Assembly: GCF_004765785.1 (NCBI RefSeq)
Contig: NZ_SBIT01000009.1
Span: 208,179-272,178 of the forward strand
Direction: 5' to 3'
DNA length: 64,000 nucleotides
Source: Halorussus ruber
GTDB lineage: Archaea; Halobacteriota; Halobacteria; Halobacteriales; Haladaptataceae
The notes beneath the pieces are model-generated. The model made no database searches and had not been told where the DNA came from. It saw nothing but the letters and a program-made list of their open reading frames with translations. The position numbers and the translations under genes were made by a program. Position 1 is the first letter of the stretch, and every line of letters starts with the position of its first letter. Positions 16,248-25,528 of this stretch are shown here, piece after piece.

Positions 16248-16556
16248 TCAGGGGCGGGCGAGCAGTACCGACGTATCGACCGACCGAACCACTCGGTCGG
16301 CCGTACTCCCCAGCAGGTGTTCCTTCAATCCGGAGCGCCCGCTGGCTCCCATGACCACGAGGTCCGCGTCGTGTTCGGCCACGTAGTCGGCGATGGCCTC
16401 GTGGGGCACGCCTTCGAGGGTGGCCCGGTCGAACGACACCCCCGTCTCTTCGGCACGCTCGGCGGCGTCACCGAGCGCCCTGTCTCCCTCGTCTTCGAGC
16501 GTCTCGGTGAGTTACGAGGTGGCGGGTCCGACGGCCCCGGCGAACCGCCTCGGTCG
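16248..16556 (-). pseudogene. Truncated UspA universal stress protein
   Basis: The intact 3' part encodes the C-terminal half of a UspA domain (ADLVVMGASGRSGLKEHLLG, the nucleotide-binding G-2x-G-9x-G(S/T) region, ending RVVRSVDTSVLLARP). Reading upstream in frame gives EDEGDRALGDAAERAEETG, typical UspA helix sequence, but a TAA at 16512-16514 interrupts it. Only about a dozen codons remain before the CNNM gene's stop at 16557. The N-terminal 60-70 residues, including the DGS strand, are missing. A short product from GTG 16439 is possible but would lack half the fold. Confidence 0.7.
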
Positions 16557-17636
16557 TCACTTCTCGGACGCCGCTATCGCATCCCGGTCGAGCGGGTCTT
16601 CGATGTCGCCCATAACCGACTCCAGCAGGTCGGTGACTGTCACGAGCCCGACGACCTCGCCGTCCTCGACGACCAGCGCGAGCTCCTGATTCTCGGTCTG
16701 GAACTGGTCGATGGCGTCGCTCACGTCCGTGTCCGGCGAGAGGGTCATCGTCGGTGCGGCCAACTCGGCGAAGTCGAGATTGCCCTCGACCAACTCCTCG
16801 CGGTGGCGTGTGAAGATGGGGACGTATATGATACCCTTGAACTCGGTCAGGTCCTCGCCGACCAGCGGGTAGCGGGTCTGTGGCCGCTCGGCCATCCGGC
16901 GGAAGTTCTCCTCGGCGTCCACTTCGGTGGACAGCGCGACGATTTCCTCCGGCGGCACCATCACGTCGCGCACCGACTGCTCGCCGATTTGTAGCGCGCT
17001 CATCACTTCGTCTTGGCGCTCCTCCGAGAGGCCGCCGCGTTCGAGGACCGACCCGAGTCGGTTGCGCAGGTCGGCCCGCGACTCGATGGCGTCCTCCTCG
17101 GTTTCGAGCCACGCGCCGGTCATCTCGACGCCGAACAGCCTGAGCGTCCACTTGGCTATCCCGTCGCCGAGCGTGATGACCGGCGAGATGAGCCTGTGGA
17201 ACCAGTACAGCGGGGTGGCCCCGTAGCGACAGACGAACCGCGACCGCTCGACGCCGAGGTACGTCGGGGTCTGTTCGCCGTGGGTCAGGTGGACGAGGTT
17301 GATAATGAGGAACGCGAGTATCGCGCCCGACCCGATGCTGGCCAGCACCGTGTTTGCGAACAGCGGTTCGAAGATGGCGGCCAGCGCAGGTTCGGCGACG
17401 ATACCGACCGCGATGCTCGATGCCGTGATGCCGACCTGACAGGTAGTGAGGTACAGCTCTAGATTCTGGGTCATCTCCCACGCCCGCTCCAGCGACGAGT
17501 TGTCACCGACGAACTCGTCCTTGTTGAACTGCCGCGCTCGGGTCAGCGCGAACTCGATGGCGACGAAGAAGCCGTTCGTCAGTATGAGGAGGACACCGCC
17601 CACTAACCGAAGTCCGATTTCGAGGGAGTTCATCAT
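16557..17636 (-). CDS. CNNM/CorC-like membrane protein with CBS pair
   Basis: 359 residues. The N-terminal DUF21/CNNM domain has about four membrane segments (residues 5-28, 60-85, 95-115 and 125-150), with TNGFFVAIEFALTRAR and a central HGEQTPTYL motif where family members have GExxPK. A cytoplasmic CBS pair follows (SVRDVMVPPEEIVALS and LALVVEDGEVVGLVTVTDL). These proteins are linked to magnesium/cobalt efflux. The C-terminal CorC_HlyC domain is absent, so this is a short version. Its stop abuts the UspA remnant. Confidence 0.88.
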   Translation of the reverse strand: MMNSLEIGLRLVGGVLLILTNGFFVAIEFALTRARQFNKDEFVGDNSSLERAWEMTQNLELYLTTCQVGITASSIAVGIVAEPALAAIFEPLFANTVLASIGSGAILAFLIINLVHLTHGEQTPTYLGVERSRFVCRYGATPLYWFHRLISPVITLGDGIAKWTLRLFGVEMTGAWLETEEDAIESRADLRNRLGSVLERGGLSEERQDEVMSALQIGEQSVRDVMVPPEEIVALSTEVDAEENFRRMAERPQTRYPLVGEDLTEFKGIIYVPIFTRHREELVEGNLDFAELAAPTMTLSPDTDVSDAIDQFQTENQELALVVEDGEVVGLVTVTDLLESVMGDIEDPLDRDAIAASEK

Positions 17637-17835
17637 TTCTGACGTAGTGAGGGATCATACAAATGATTATGGGCGCGTCGGCAGAATCGTCGGTGTCCCT
17701 GACCTGCTCGACACGCTCCTCACAGGAGTCTCGTCTTGTTCGAGAAATCGCCGAAAAGCGTGCCAGCCGTAGTATTTGTCCTCCCCGTATACTAATTTAT
17801 CCTATAGGTTGGTAATGGAATTGCATACCAAAGAT

Positions 17836-17845
17836 GTTATAAAGT
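17836..17845 (+). promoter_or_regulatory. Subtilase TATA box
   Basis: GTTATAAAGT is centred about 27 nt before the ATG at 17867, with no room for a leader. The transcript is probably leaderless. Confidence 0.6.
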
Positions 17846-17866
17846 AACATCCCCATTAAATCTTTT

Positions 17867-19198
17867 ATGGCCGGTTACAACCGACGGTCGTTCCTCAAAC
17901 TCAGCGGCACAGCACTCGGCGGCATCGCAGTCGGCAGTTCCGTTACTGCCGCAGCGTCCAGCGAGCGATTCCTCGTGGACACGACGAAGACCTCCCAGTC
18001 CGAAGTCGAGGCCGCGGGCCTCGAAGTCGTCCACGACCTGCACGAAATCGACGTGCTGGTCGTGAGCGGCGCGGAGTCCGACATCGAATCCCTCGGCGTC
18101 GACTACGCCGCGGACAGTCGCTACTCGCTCGACCTGCCCATCGACCAAGAGTCGCCCATCACGGCCGAAGGGGCCGACGAGACGCGCGACGAACCGTACT
18201 ACCCGATTCAGTGGGACAAGCAGGCCCAAGACATCCCCGAAGCCCACGAGATTACGCGCGGTGAGGACACTCGCGTCTCCATCATCGACACGGGCGTCGC
18301 GGCGGGCCACCCCGACCTCGCCCACGCCGTCAACGAAGACCTCTCGCAGGACTTCACCGGCGACGGCTACGGCGCTGGCGGTCCCTACGGCGGCTACCAC
18401 GGCACCCACGTCGCGGGCATCGTCGCGGCCAACGACCAGAACGACGCTGGCGTCGTCGGCTCCGCGCCCGGCACCGAAATCGTGGACTGCCGCGTCTTCT
18501 CGCCGAGCGCGCTCGCGTCGTTCGCCGACATCCTTGCGGCGATGATCTACAGCGTCCGCATCGGTTCGGACGCCGCCAACCTCAGTCTCGGCGCGTATCC
18601 GTACGCCCGGCAAGGGCAGGGCAAGTTCTACGGCAAGGTCCTCAACCGGACGACGACCTACGCCAACAGCGAGGGCACCCTGCTGGTCATCGCAGCCGGT
18701 AACGACGCCGCTGACCTCCAGCACGACGGGAACGTCGTCAGCCTCCCGGCGGAGGCGGCCAACGTGGTCTCGGTCAGCGCGACCGGTCCCATCGGCTTCA
18801 TGAACGGCGGCGAGGGCCTCGAATCGCCGACCTACACGCCCGCAAAGTACACCAACTACGGCACGAACGCCGTGGACATCGGCGCGCCCGGCGGGAACTA
18901 CGACGCCGACTTCCCCGCCGGCTACTACTACGACCTCGTGTTCAACACGATTGCAGAGCCTCAGTTCGACTCTGACGGCAACTACCAAGGCGCAAGCTAC
19001 GGCTACGCGTGGCTCGCCGGCACGTCGATGGCCGCGCCGCAGGTCGCCGGTGCCGCCGCGCTCGTCCGGAGCCAGAACCCCGGTCTGAACGCGAATCAGG
19101 TCCGCAAGACCCTCACGTCCAGCGCGGACACGGTCGAGGAGTTCGACAAGACCTACTACGGGTCCGGCGTGCTGAACCCCTACGCGGCGCTGAAGTAG
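17867..19198 (+). CDS. Halolysin-like secreted subtilisin protease (S8)
   Basis: 443-residue Tat-exported serine protease. NRRSFLKLSGTALGG (residues 5-19) is a twin-arginine signal, followed by an I9-like propeptide (about 33-95) with LDLPIDQ near its end. The catalytic triad is visible: Asp141 in SIIDTGV, His181 in GYHGTHVAG and Ser387 in AGTSMAAPQ. ALGGIAVGSSVTAAAS suggests cleavage near residue 30. It lacks the C-terminal PPC extension of many halolysins, ending at LNPYAALK. A T-rich stretch (19216-19225) after the stop may end transcription. Confidence 0.92.
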   Translation: MAGYNRRSFLKLSGTALGGIAVGSSVTAAASSERFLVDTTKTSQSEVEAAGLEVVHDLHEIDVLVVSGAESDIESLGVDYAADSRYSLDLPIDQESPITAEGADETRDEPYYPIQWDKQAQDIPEAHEITRGEDTRVSIIDTGVAAGHPDLAHAVNEDLSQDFTGDGYGAGGPYGGYHGTHVAGIVAANDQNDAGVVGSAPGTEIVDCRVFSPSALASFADILAAMIYSVRIGSDAANLSLGAYPYARQGQGKFYGKVLNRTTTYANSEGTLLVIAAGNDAADLQHDGNVVSLPAEAANVVSVSATGPIGFMNGGEGLESPTYTPAKYTNYGTNAVDIGAPGGNYDADFPAGYYYDLVFNTIAEPQFDSDGNYQGASYGYAWLAGTSMAAPQVAGAAALVRSQNPGLNANQVRKTLTSSADTVEEFDKTYYGSGVLNPYAALK

Positions 19199-19254
19199 AA
19201 CGAGAACTCAAGTACTTTCTTTTCACGCGCGGTCGCCGACTCGTCCCGAGTGAC

Positions 19255-19524
19255 TCACCTAGACTCGCCGTCGGCGGGGCGGACGATGATTTGGGCAGGT
19301 CCGTGGACGGTTATCTCGTAGTCGGTGTACGTGAACGAGACGTGCGGACCGCCGTCCGTCGAGGCTCGCTCCGAACCGAACAGTCGATTCAACGCCTCCG
19401 GGTCGATAGCTCGATGGAGCGGCGTGTCGATTTCGGTGGGGGGTACGCCCTTTGCCTCGGCCACCGCCTCTACGACCGCCATGCTGACTTTCCGGTCGTC
19501 GGGGGCGGTTCGAGAAATTGCCAT
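19255..19524 (-). CDS. HalOD1 output-domain protein
   Basis: 89 residues: SMAVVEAVAEAKGVPPTEIDTP (helix), then LHRAIDPEALNRLF, then the beta pair VSFTYTDYEITVHG. This is the haloarchaeal HalOD1 output domain, found alone or as the effector of two-component systems. It stands alone here and converges on the protease gene. No DNA-binding residue pattern is obvious. Confidence 0.85.
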   Translation of the reverse strand: MAISRTAPDDRKVSMAVVEAVAEAKGVPPTEIDTPLHRAIDPEALNRLFGSERASTDGGPHVSFTYTDYEITVHGPAQIIVRPADGESR

Positions 19525-19963
19525 GACTGTTCATGACTACCCTGGCGTCTAAAAACTATCGAGGCGGGAGCGATTTACCGGAAAAAGACTCTCTCGATTT
19601 TGTAATAGGATAATTTTTCTTCTACTTTGATCGGTTTTTATCGCTCTCGTATCTGATTCCGGGTTCGTGTTCGAAGGATTACGATTCTCAGCCAGTTTCC
19701 GGCGGTTCAGTACGGTCTTGCAAGGTTCCCGCAAAAATAATGGACACATAAAAATTTCTTTAGGATGGGTTCTAATTTCTTTAACATATGAGTGAGATTC
19801 TGATGCCGCCTGCCGACGCGTGAACGTCACTCGGTCTCGACTCGTCGCAGTCGAACCGCCACCCGATTTCGAATCCCTGGCCTTTATGGTCGTGCTGTTA
19901 GTACCCTCCTAACAACACTACTGATAGTATGATAGTACAAACAGTCCCGCGGAGGGTCGTCGC
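19525..19963. other. Intergenic region before the RND exporter
   Basis: 439 bp, locally AT-rich (19570-19800). A 93-codon minus-strand frame at 19549-19830 has no homology pattern or haloarchaeal composition and is not called. Near its 3' end CTTTATGG (19881-19888) resembles a TATA box. Beyond it lie the inverted repeat listed separately and a direct repeat of TGATAGTA (19922-19937). Confidence 0.5.
19896..19914. promoter_or_regulatory. Candidate operator for the exporter/TrmB operon
   Basis: Perfect inverted repeat TGTTAG-N7-CTAACA, 8-26 nt after a TATA-like CTTTATGG. That places it over the expected transcription start, where a bound repressor would block the polymerase. The operon encodes its own TrmB-type regulator, a natural candidate ligand; this link is inferred. 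Confidence 0.5.
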
Positions 19964-22900
19964 GTGAACGGAAGCGACCTCTTCGCGGCCGTCACGGAGC
20001 ATAGCCGCGGAATAATCGCCGTCTTGCTCGTCCTGACCGTACTGGTCGGGGCGGGCGCGCCGATGGTCGGCCAGTCGTCGTCGCTGGAGCAGTTCCAGAG
20101 CGACAGCACGGCCGCCGAGAAGTTGGACTACATCGAGACGAACTTCGCCTCGGGCGACCAGAATCAGACGTCTGTCCAGTTAATCGTCCGCGACGAGGAC
20201 GGAAACGTCCTCTCGAAGGGCGCACTCGTGGAGACGCTCCAACTTCAGCAGTCACTCCGGAACAACGAGACGATAAATCAGTCGCTGGTGAACGACACGC
20301 CGACTGCCGGCGTGACGAACATCGTCGCCAGCGTGGCGATCCGCCAAGAGCAGGCGACCGAACTTCGCCAGCAAGGCGGGGAACTCCGCCAGAAGCGGGC
20401 GAAGCTCAACGCCACGGTCGGCAGGCTCTCTGACGGACTCAACCGCACCAGAGAGCTTCAGCGCGAGTACGACCGCCTGAATCGGTCCTACCAGCAGGGC
20501 CAAATCAACAACTCGACGTACCGCCAGCGGTCGAGCCGACTCGAAAGCCAGTTCCAGCAGATTCAGAACCGGGCTGGCAACGCTCTGACCGAGACGCAGG
20601 CCGCGCGGTTCTCGCGGCTGGTCGGCCAGACGCGGACGCTTCAGGGCCGACTCGACGCGCTGAACGCCTCCTACGCCGCGGGCGAAATCAACCGCTCGAC
20701 CTACCGCGAGCGCGCCGGAGCGATTCAACAGAGCTTCCGGCAGACCTACGAGAAGGGACTGCCGGGCGTCCTCCGCGGCGAGTTCGCCGACCTGCGCGAG
20801 GAGGCCTCGCAGTTGCAGGAACAGCGAACCCAGTTGCGCAACGCCTCCGCGCCGACCCTCGACGAGCAAATCGAACAGCTACAGTCGATGAACGACTCGG
20901 AGGTCGAGTCGCTCGTCGGGTCGGTTCTGAGCGAGGGCGGGAACGGTCCCGCCGAACGGGCGTTCGCGTTCATGCCGACCTCCTACGAACCGGGTAGCAC
21001 CGAGGCCGACGCGACGATGCTGGTCGTCTTCCAGACCCAACAGACCCAGACCGTGCAGGGGCAGGCCTCCTCTCGGCTGGTGGACTCCCAGACCGCGATT
21101 CAGGTGGTCGCCGAGCAGTCGATGGACCGCGAGGTCATGGTGTTCGGGTCGGGCATCATCAGCGAGGAGACGGATCAGTCGATGGCCGACAGCATCGCCA
21201 TCGTCGGCCCGATGGCCCTGCTGTTCGTGGTGCTGACGCTCGTCATCGCCTACCGCGACCTGCTCGACATCCTGTTGGGTGTGTTCGGCATCTTCGCGGT
21301 CCTGATTTGGACGTTCGGCTTCATGGGCTGGGCGGGCATCACGTTCAACCAGATCTTCATCGCGGTGCCGGTCCTGCTCATCGGCCTCTCCATCGACTAC
21401 GCGATTCACGTCTTCATGCGCCACCGCGAGGAGCGCGAGGAACACGAAGGCGAGAGCGTCCGCGAGGGCATGTCGGTCGCGCTGGCGAGCGTCGGCGTGG
21501 CGCTGGTCTGGGTGACCGCGACCACCGTCATCGGCTTCATGTCGAACCTCGTCAGTCCCCTGCCGCCGATTCAGGACTTCGGTATCGTGAGTTCGGTCGG
21601 CATTCTGGCGGCGCTGGTCGTGTTCGGCGGCCTGATTCCGGCGCTGAAAGTCGAAATCGACGGCTTCCTCGAATCGAAGGGCTTCGACCGCAAGAAGCGC
21701 GCGTTCGGGACCGGCGGCGGCGCGCTCGGGTCGATGCTCTCGGTCGGCGCGACCGCGGCGCGCAAGGCCCCCATCGTCGTCCTCGCGCTGACGCTGGTGC
21801 TGTCGGCTGGCGGCGCGTACGGCGCGACGCAGGTCGATACCAGTTTCTCCCAGACCGACTTCCTCGCCGAGGACCCGCCGGGGTGGACCAAGGACCTGCC
21901 CGAACCGTTCGCGCCCGGCGACTACTCGGCGAAGGCGAACCTCGAATACGTCAACGAGAACTTCCTGCGACAGGACTCGCAGGCCCAGATTCTCGTTGAG
22001 GGCGACGTGGCGAGCGCGTCGGCCTTGGAGAAGATTCAGTCCGCGCGAGATTCGGCCGCCGAGAAGGACGTGGTGGTCGTCCTCTCGAACGGCGAACCGC
22101 GGATTCAGAGTCCCCTCTCGGTGATGTCGCAGGTCGCGGCCCAGAACGAGTCGTTCAACGCGACGCTCGCGGCCGCCGACACCGACGGTGACGGCGTGCC
22201 CGAGGAGAACGTCGAGCAGGTCTTCGACGAACTGTACGAGGTCGCGCCCCAAGACGCCGAGGGCGTCGTCGCCCGCGAGGACGGCGAGTACACCGCGGTC
22301 CGGATGGTCGTCTCGGTCAAGGGCGGGGCGTCCTCGTCGGAAGTGACCGAGCAGATGCGCGCGGTCGCCGACGGCGTCGAAGGTGAGGGTCTGACCGCGA
22401 CCGCGACCGGCCAGCCCATCGTCTTCGAAATCGTGCAGGACCAACTGCTCGACACCGTCATCCAGAGTCTCGTCATCACGCTCGGCGCGACGTTCGCCTT
22501 CCTGATGATAGCGTATCGGCTGGCCCACGGGAGCGCCACCCTCGGAGCCATCACCCTCCTCCCCGTGGCGTTCAGCGTCTCGTGGATTCTCGGGACGATG
22601 TACCTCCTCGGGATGCCGTTCAACGTCCTGACGGGGATGATTACGTCACTCACGGTCGGTCTCGGGGTTGCCTACAGCATCCACCTCAGCGAGCGCTACA
22701 CGATGGAACTCGGTCGGCGCGACACCATCTGGCAGGCCATGCACGAGAGCGTCACCGGGACCGGCGGCGCGTTGCTGGGAAGCGCGGCGACGACCGTCGG
22801 CGGGTTCGGCGTCCTCTCGTTTGCCATCCTGCCCGCGCTCCAGCAGTTCGGCATCATCACCGGCCTGACCATCATCTACGCCTTCCTCGCCAGCGTGCTG

Positions 22901-23026
22901 GTCCTGCCCAGCCTGCTGGTGCTGTGGACGCGCTACCTCGGGCCGGGCGAGACCGGCGAGGTGGCGACCAAGCAATCGAGCGCCGCGATGGCGAACGGCG
23001 GCGCGACGGAGGTGAGCGAGGACTGA
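19964..23026 (+). CDS. RND/MMPL-type exporter
   Basis: 1020 residues, a large membrane transporter of the RND superfamily (MMPL/Patched-like). It has one N-terminal helix (residues 17-35) and a long extracellular coiled-coil domain (about 60-330) rich in Gln/Arg/Leu heptads. A block of five helices follows (about 395-560, including GLSIDYAIHVFMRHREE with the conserved Asp), then a second outer domain and a second helix block (about 820-1000, GLGVAYSIHLSERYTME). GTG 19964 is the start. Substrates could be lipids or drugs; MMPL-type pumps in archaea are uncharacterised. The stop overlaps the TrmB gene by one base. Confidence 0.88.
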   Translation: MNGSDLFAAVTEHSRGIIAVLLVLTVLVGAGAPMVGQSSSLEQFQSDSTAAEKLDYIETNFASGDQNQTSVQLIVRDEDGNVLSKGALVETLQLQQSLRNNETINQSLVNDTPTAGVTNIVASVAIRQEQATELRQQGGELRQKRAKLNATVGRLSDGLNRTRELQREYDRLNRSYQQGQINNSTYRQRSSRLESQFQQIQNRAGNALTETQAARFSRLVGQTRTLQGRLDALNASYAAGEINRSTYRERAGAIQQSFRQTYEKGLPGVLRGEFADLREEASQLQEQRTQLRNASAPTLDEQIEQLQSMNDSEVESLVGSVLSEGGNGPAERAFAFMPTSYEPGSTEADATMLVVFQTQQTQTVQGQASSRLVDSQTAIQVVAEQSMDREVMVFGSGIISEETDQSMADSIAIVGPMALLFVVLTLVIAYRDLLDILLGVFGIFAVLIWTFGFMGWAGITFNQIFIAVPVLLIGLSIDYAIHVFMRHREEREEHEGESVREGMSVALASVGVALVWVTATTVIGFMSNLVSPLPPIQDFGIVSSVGILAALVVFGGLIPALKVEIDGFLESKGFDRKKRAFGTGGGALGSMLSVGATAARKAPIVVLALTLVLSAGGAYGATQVDTSFSQTDFLAEDPPGWTKDLPEPFAPGDYSAKANLEYVNENFLRQDSQAQILVEGDVASASALEKIQSARDSAAEKDVVVVLSNGEPRIQSPLSVMSQVAAQNESFNATLAAADTDGDGVPEENVEQVFDELYEVAPQDAEGVVAREDGEYTAVRMVVSVKGGASSSEVTEQMRAVADGVEGEGLTATATGQPIVFEIVQDQLLDTVIQSLVITLGATFAFLMIAYRLAHGSATLGAITLLPVAFSVSWILGTMYLLGMPFNVLTGMITSLTVGLGVAYSIHLSERYTMELGRRDTIWQAMHESVTGTGGALLGSAATTVGGFGVLSFAILPALQQFGIITGLTIIYAFLASVLVLPSLLVLWTRYLGPGETGEVATKQSSAAMANGGATEVSED

Positions 23027-23796
23027 TGGACGAGTCCGAAGCCATCGAGGCCCTCGAAAATCTGGGTCTCTCGAACTACGAGGCCAAGGTGTTCACCGCG
23101 CTCCAGAAACTCGGCACCGGGACCGCCCGCGACGTGCATCGGGCGACAGACGTGCCCCGGTCGCAGGTCTACGGCGCGGCCGAGTCCTTGCAGGAGCGGG
23201 GTCTCGTGGAGGTCCAGCAGTCCAAGCCCATCCAGTATCGCCCCGTCAGCCTCGAAGCCGCCCGGTCGCACCTCCGAGGAGAGTTCGAGCGCACGAAGGA
23301 ACGGGCGTTCGACTACCTCGAATCCGCCCGCGAACAGCGCGGCGAGGGCGACGAGGAGCGCGAGGACATCTGGACGGTCCACGGCGAGACCAGCATCGAC
23401 GGTCGGGTCGAGCAACTGCTGGCGGAGGCCGAGCGCCGGGTCGTCTTCGGCGTCGGAAGAGACGCCCGCGGCCTGACCAACGACCTCGCCGACTTGATGC
23501 GCGAGCGGGCCGACGAGGGCGTCGAGGTGGTCGTCATCGGCGACGAGGCGCTCGGCGAAATCTTCGCCGACAGCGAGGTGCAGGTCGCCCACCTCCCGGC
23601 CGACCACCCCCACGGCGACGACCCCGTGGGCCGAGTCGTGGTCGTGGACGGCGAGACGGTCCTGCTGAGCGTCCGCAACCAGCGCGACGACGCCGAACTC
23701 GCCGACGAGACCGCCATCTGGTCGTCGAAGACCGGCATCGCGGCGGTCCTCATCCAACTCATCGACGGCGGCCTCGGCGACGCGGTGTCGGTCTGA
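23026..23796 (+). CDS. TrmB-family transcriptional regulator
   Basis: 256 residues. The N-terminal winged helix (ALENLGLSNYEAKVFTALQKL, with ATDVPRSQVYGAAESLQERGLV as recognition helix) is the TrmB DNA-binding domain. A helical linker (FERTKERAFDYLESA) leads into a C-terminal PLD-like/TrmB effector domain (about 110-256, with VVFGVGRDARGL and VVVVDGETVLLSV). TGATG overlap with the exporter implies co-expression and probable autoregulation at the palindrome 19896-19914. The effector ligand is unknown. Confidence 0.88.
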   Translation: MDESEAIEALENLGLSNYEAKVFTALQKLGTGTARDVHRATDVPRSQVYGAAESLQERGLVEVQQSKPIQYRPVSLEAARSHLRGEFERTKERAFDYLESAREQRGEGDEEREDIWTVHGETSIDGRVEQLLAEAERRVVFGVGRDARGLTNDLADLMRERADEGVEVVVIGDEALGEIFADSEVQVAHLPADHPHGDDPVGRVVVVDGETVLLSVRNQRDDAELADETAIWSSKTGIAAVLIQLIDGGLGDAVSV

Positions 23797-23805
23797 GCAA
23801 CTAAA

Positions 23806-23838
23806 TAAGCCTTTTCACCGCGTTTTCGTTTCTTTTAG
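23806..23838 (+). terminator. T-rich terminator after the TrmB gene
   Basis: CCTTTTCACCGCG is followed by TTTTCGTTTCTTTT shortly after the regulator stop. Archaeal termination commonly uses such T-runs on the coding strand. Nothing else occupies the site. Confidence 0.45.
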
Positions 23839-23964
23839 GAACCGCTTTATCGCTCTGTGGGCGGAATCTGACCTTCGCGGCGAGCGCAGGCCGTCCCCGA
23901 CAAATTAGATTCGTGTCGTTTTCCATCCCCGACCATTTTCTCGGTCGCTCGCGTACCCCCAGCC

Positions 23965-24996
23965 ATGTCGTGGTACGCAGTCGACTCGTTGGACGACGCT
24001 CTCGACGCGACGAGAGCGTTCTTGACCCCCGTAGACGCTCGGCAGTGGCTCAAACTCGCGCTCGTCGTCTTCTTCCTCGGAAACGCCGGAGGAGGGAGTC
24101 CCTCCGCGGCAGGCGGGAGTTCGACCGGTCCCGGCACGCCGAACGGCGGCCCGCCGGGGCCGACGGGACCGATGGGTTTCGAAACGGACGTGCCCGCCGA
24201 ACTCGGGGAGTTTCTGCCCGTCCTCCTCGGCGTCGTCGTCGTCGCGCTGGTCGTCGGCCTGCTGTACGCGCTGGTCGGGTCGGTGATGGAGTTCGTCTTC
24301 GTGGAGTCGCTCCGCCGCCAGCGCGTCCGGATTCGAGACTACGCGAGCCAGCACTCCGGGCGGGCGGTCCAGTTGTTCGCCTTCCGGGTCGCGCTCGGCC
24401 TGCTGGTCGTGATTCCGGCGCTCGTCGTGGTCGCTGGCGTCCTCTCGATTGCGGGCGTCGGGCCGACGCTCCCGGTCGGCCTGATTCTGGTCCTCGCGCC
24501 CCTGCTGGCGCTGGTCGGCATCACCGTCGCAGTCGTGGACGCCTTCACCGTCAACTTCGTCGTGCCGGTGATGATATCCAAGAACATCGGCGTCATCGCG
24601 GGGTGGAAGCGGTTCTGGCCGACGCTGACCGGCGAGTGGAAGCAGTACGGCGTCTACGCGCTCGTCCGATTCCTCCTCTCCATCGCGGTCGGCATCGTCG
24701 CGTCGATAATCGGTAGCGTCGTCGGCGCGGTGCTGGTCGCTCCGCTCGTGGTCGTCGGAATCTTCGCGGTGCCCGTGCTCGGCGGCCCGGCCGGTCTGCT
24801 GGCGAACCCGATCGCGGTGGCCGTGACGGTCCTGCTGGCGCTCTCGTACTTCGCGCTCCTGACCGCCGCGCTCTCGGTGGCATTCGTGCCGGTCCAGACC
24901 TACCTCCGGTACCACTCGCTGCTCGTGCTGGGCGACACCGACCGGGACTTCGACCTGATTCCGGAACTCCGGCGCGACATTCGCGGGATGGCGTAG
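23965..24996 (+). CDS. Haloarchaeal polytopic membrane protein
   Basis: 343 residues. SWYAVDSLDDALDATRAFL and VDARQWLKLALVVFFLGNAGG form a typical amphipathic start plus membrane helix. A Gly/Pro/Ser loop (about 47-75) and then five or six long helices follow (85-110, 135-160, 165-195, 215-260, 270-310). TPVDARQWLKL and SWYAVD occur in a widespread haloarchaeal family of unknown function. It is 168 bp after the TrmB gene and separated from it by a likely terminator. Confidence 0.75.
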   Translation: MSWYAVDSLDDALDATRAFLTPVDARQWLKLALVVFFLGNAGGGSPSAAGGSSTGPGTPNGGPPGPTGPMGFETDVPAELGEFLPVLLGVVVVALVVGLLYALVGSVMEFVFVESLRRQRVRIRDYASQHSGRAVQLFAFRVALGLLVVIPALVVVAGVLSIAGVGPTLPVGLILVLAPLLALVGITVAVVDAFTVNFVVPVMISKNIGVIAGWKRFWPTLTGEWKQYGVYALVRFLLSIAVGIVASIIGSVVGAVLVAPLVVVGIFAVPVLGGPAGLLANPIAVAVTVLLALSYFALLTAALSVAFVPVQTYLRYHSLLVLGDTDRDFDLIPELRRDIRGMA

Positions 24997-25015
24997 TCGC
25001 GGGATCGGACTGCTG

Positions 25016-25438
25016 TCAGAGTTGGGCGTCGAGTTGTCGGGCGACCGACCCGTCCGAGAGGAGTTCCCCGTCCCGCCGGACGTGGACCACGGGCGCGTCG
25101 TCCATCCGAAGCCACTCGCCGTCGCCCTCGCCCGAGAGCGAGATCGACCGCGAGGAGCGCCCGCGACCCTCGGAGTCCTCTCGCAGCGTGAGGGGGTCGG
25201 CGTCGCGCTCGACGGCCACGATGGGGATGCTTTCGAGGTGCGGGTCCACCTCGCGCAGGAGGGTGCGGTACTCGCAGACGAGTTCGACGGCCTCCTCGGC
25301 GACTTCTGCGGAGGGGAAGGACTCTCCCCGGACGGGGACCGGGCGCTTGCCAGACAGCGGACAGACGACGGCGAAATCGCCATCGGGGTCGGTCGAGTCG
25401 GTTATCCGCTGGTGGAGGTGTTCGAGACGGTCTGTCAT
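25016..25438 (-). CDS. Uncharacterised haloarchaeal protein (paralogue 2)
   Basis: 140 residues, soluble, acidic. The C-terminal block GEWLRMDDAPVVHVRRDGEL, ending RQLDAQL, is nearly the same as in the 26368-26814 protein. The SEVAEEAVELVCEYRTLLREVDP helix also aligns, so the two are paralogues flanking the coiled-coil gene. Residues VCPLSGKRPVPVRGESF include one Cys. There is no known catalytic motif and no function is assigned. It is the third gene of a minus-strand unit starting at a DtxR-like operator. Confidence 0.65.
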   Translation of the reverse strand: MTDRLEHLHQRITDSTDPDGDFAVVCPLSGKRPVPVRGESFPSAEVAEEAVELVCEYRTLLREVDPHLESIPIVAVERDADPLTLREDSEGRGRSSRSISLSGEGDGEWLRMDDAPVVHVRRDGELLSDGSVARQLDAQL

Positions 25439-25528
25439 GGGGGTTCGGTGGGGAGACGGAAGACGAGCCGGTAAGAGGTTTCGGTCTCCGCATCGACCGG
25501 GAGAGGGACAGGTCAGAAGAGCGAACCG

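Noticed and set aside
19549..19830. 93-codon minus-strand frame in the AT-rich region before the exporter
   Set aside because: Composition is not haloarchaeal (Lys/Asn/Arg/Ser-rich), no acidic bias, no conserved pattern, no promoter.
20879..22528. 549-codon minus-strand ORF opposite the RND exporter
   Set aside because: Hydrophilic, Arg/Asp-rich shadow of a transmembrane protein gene.
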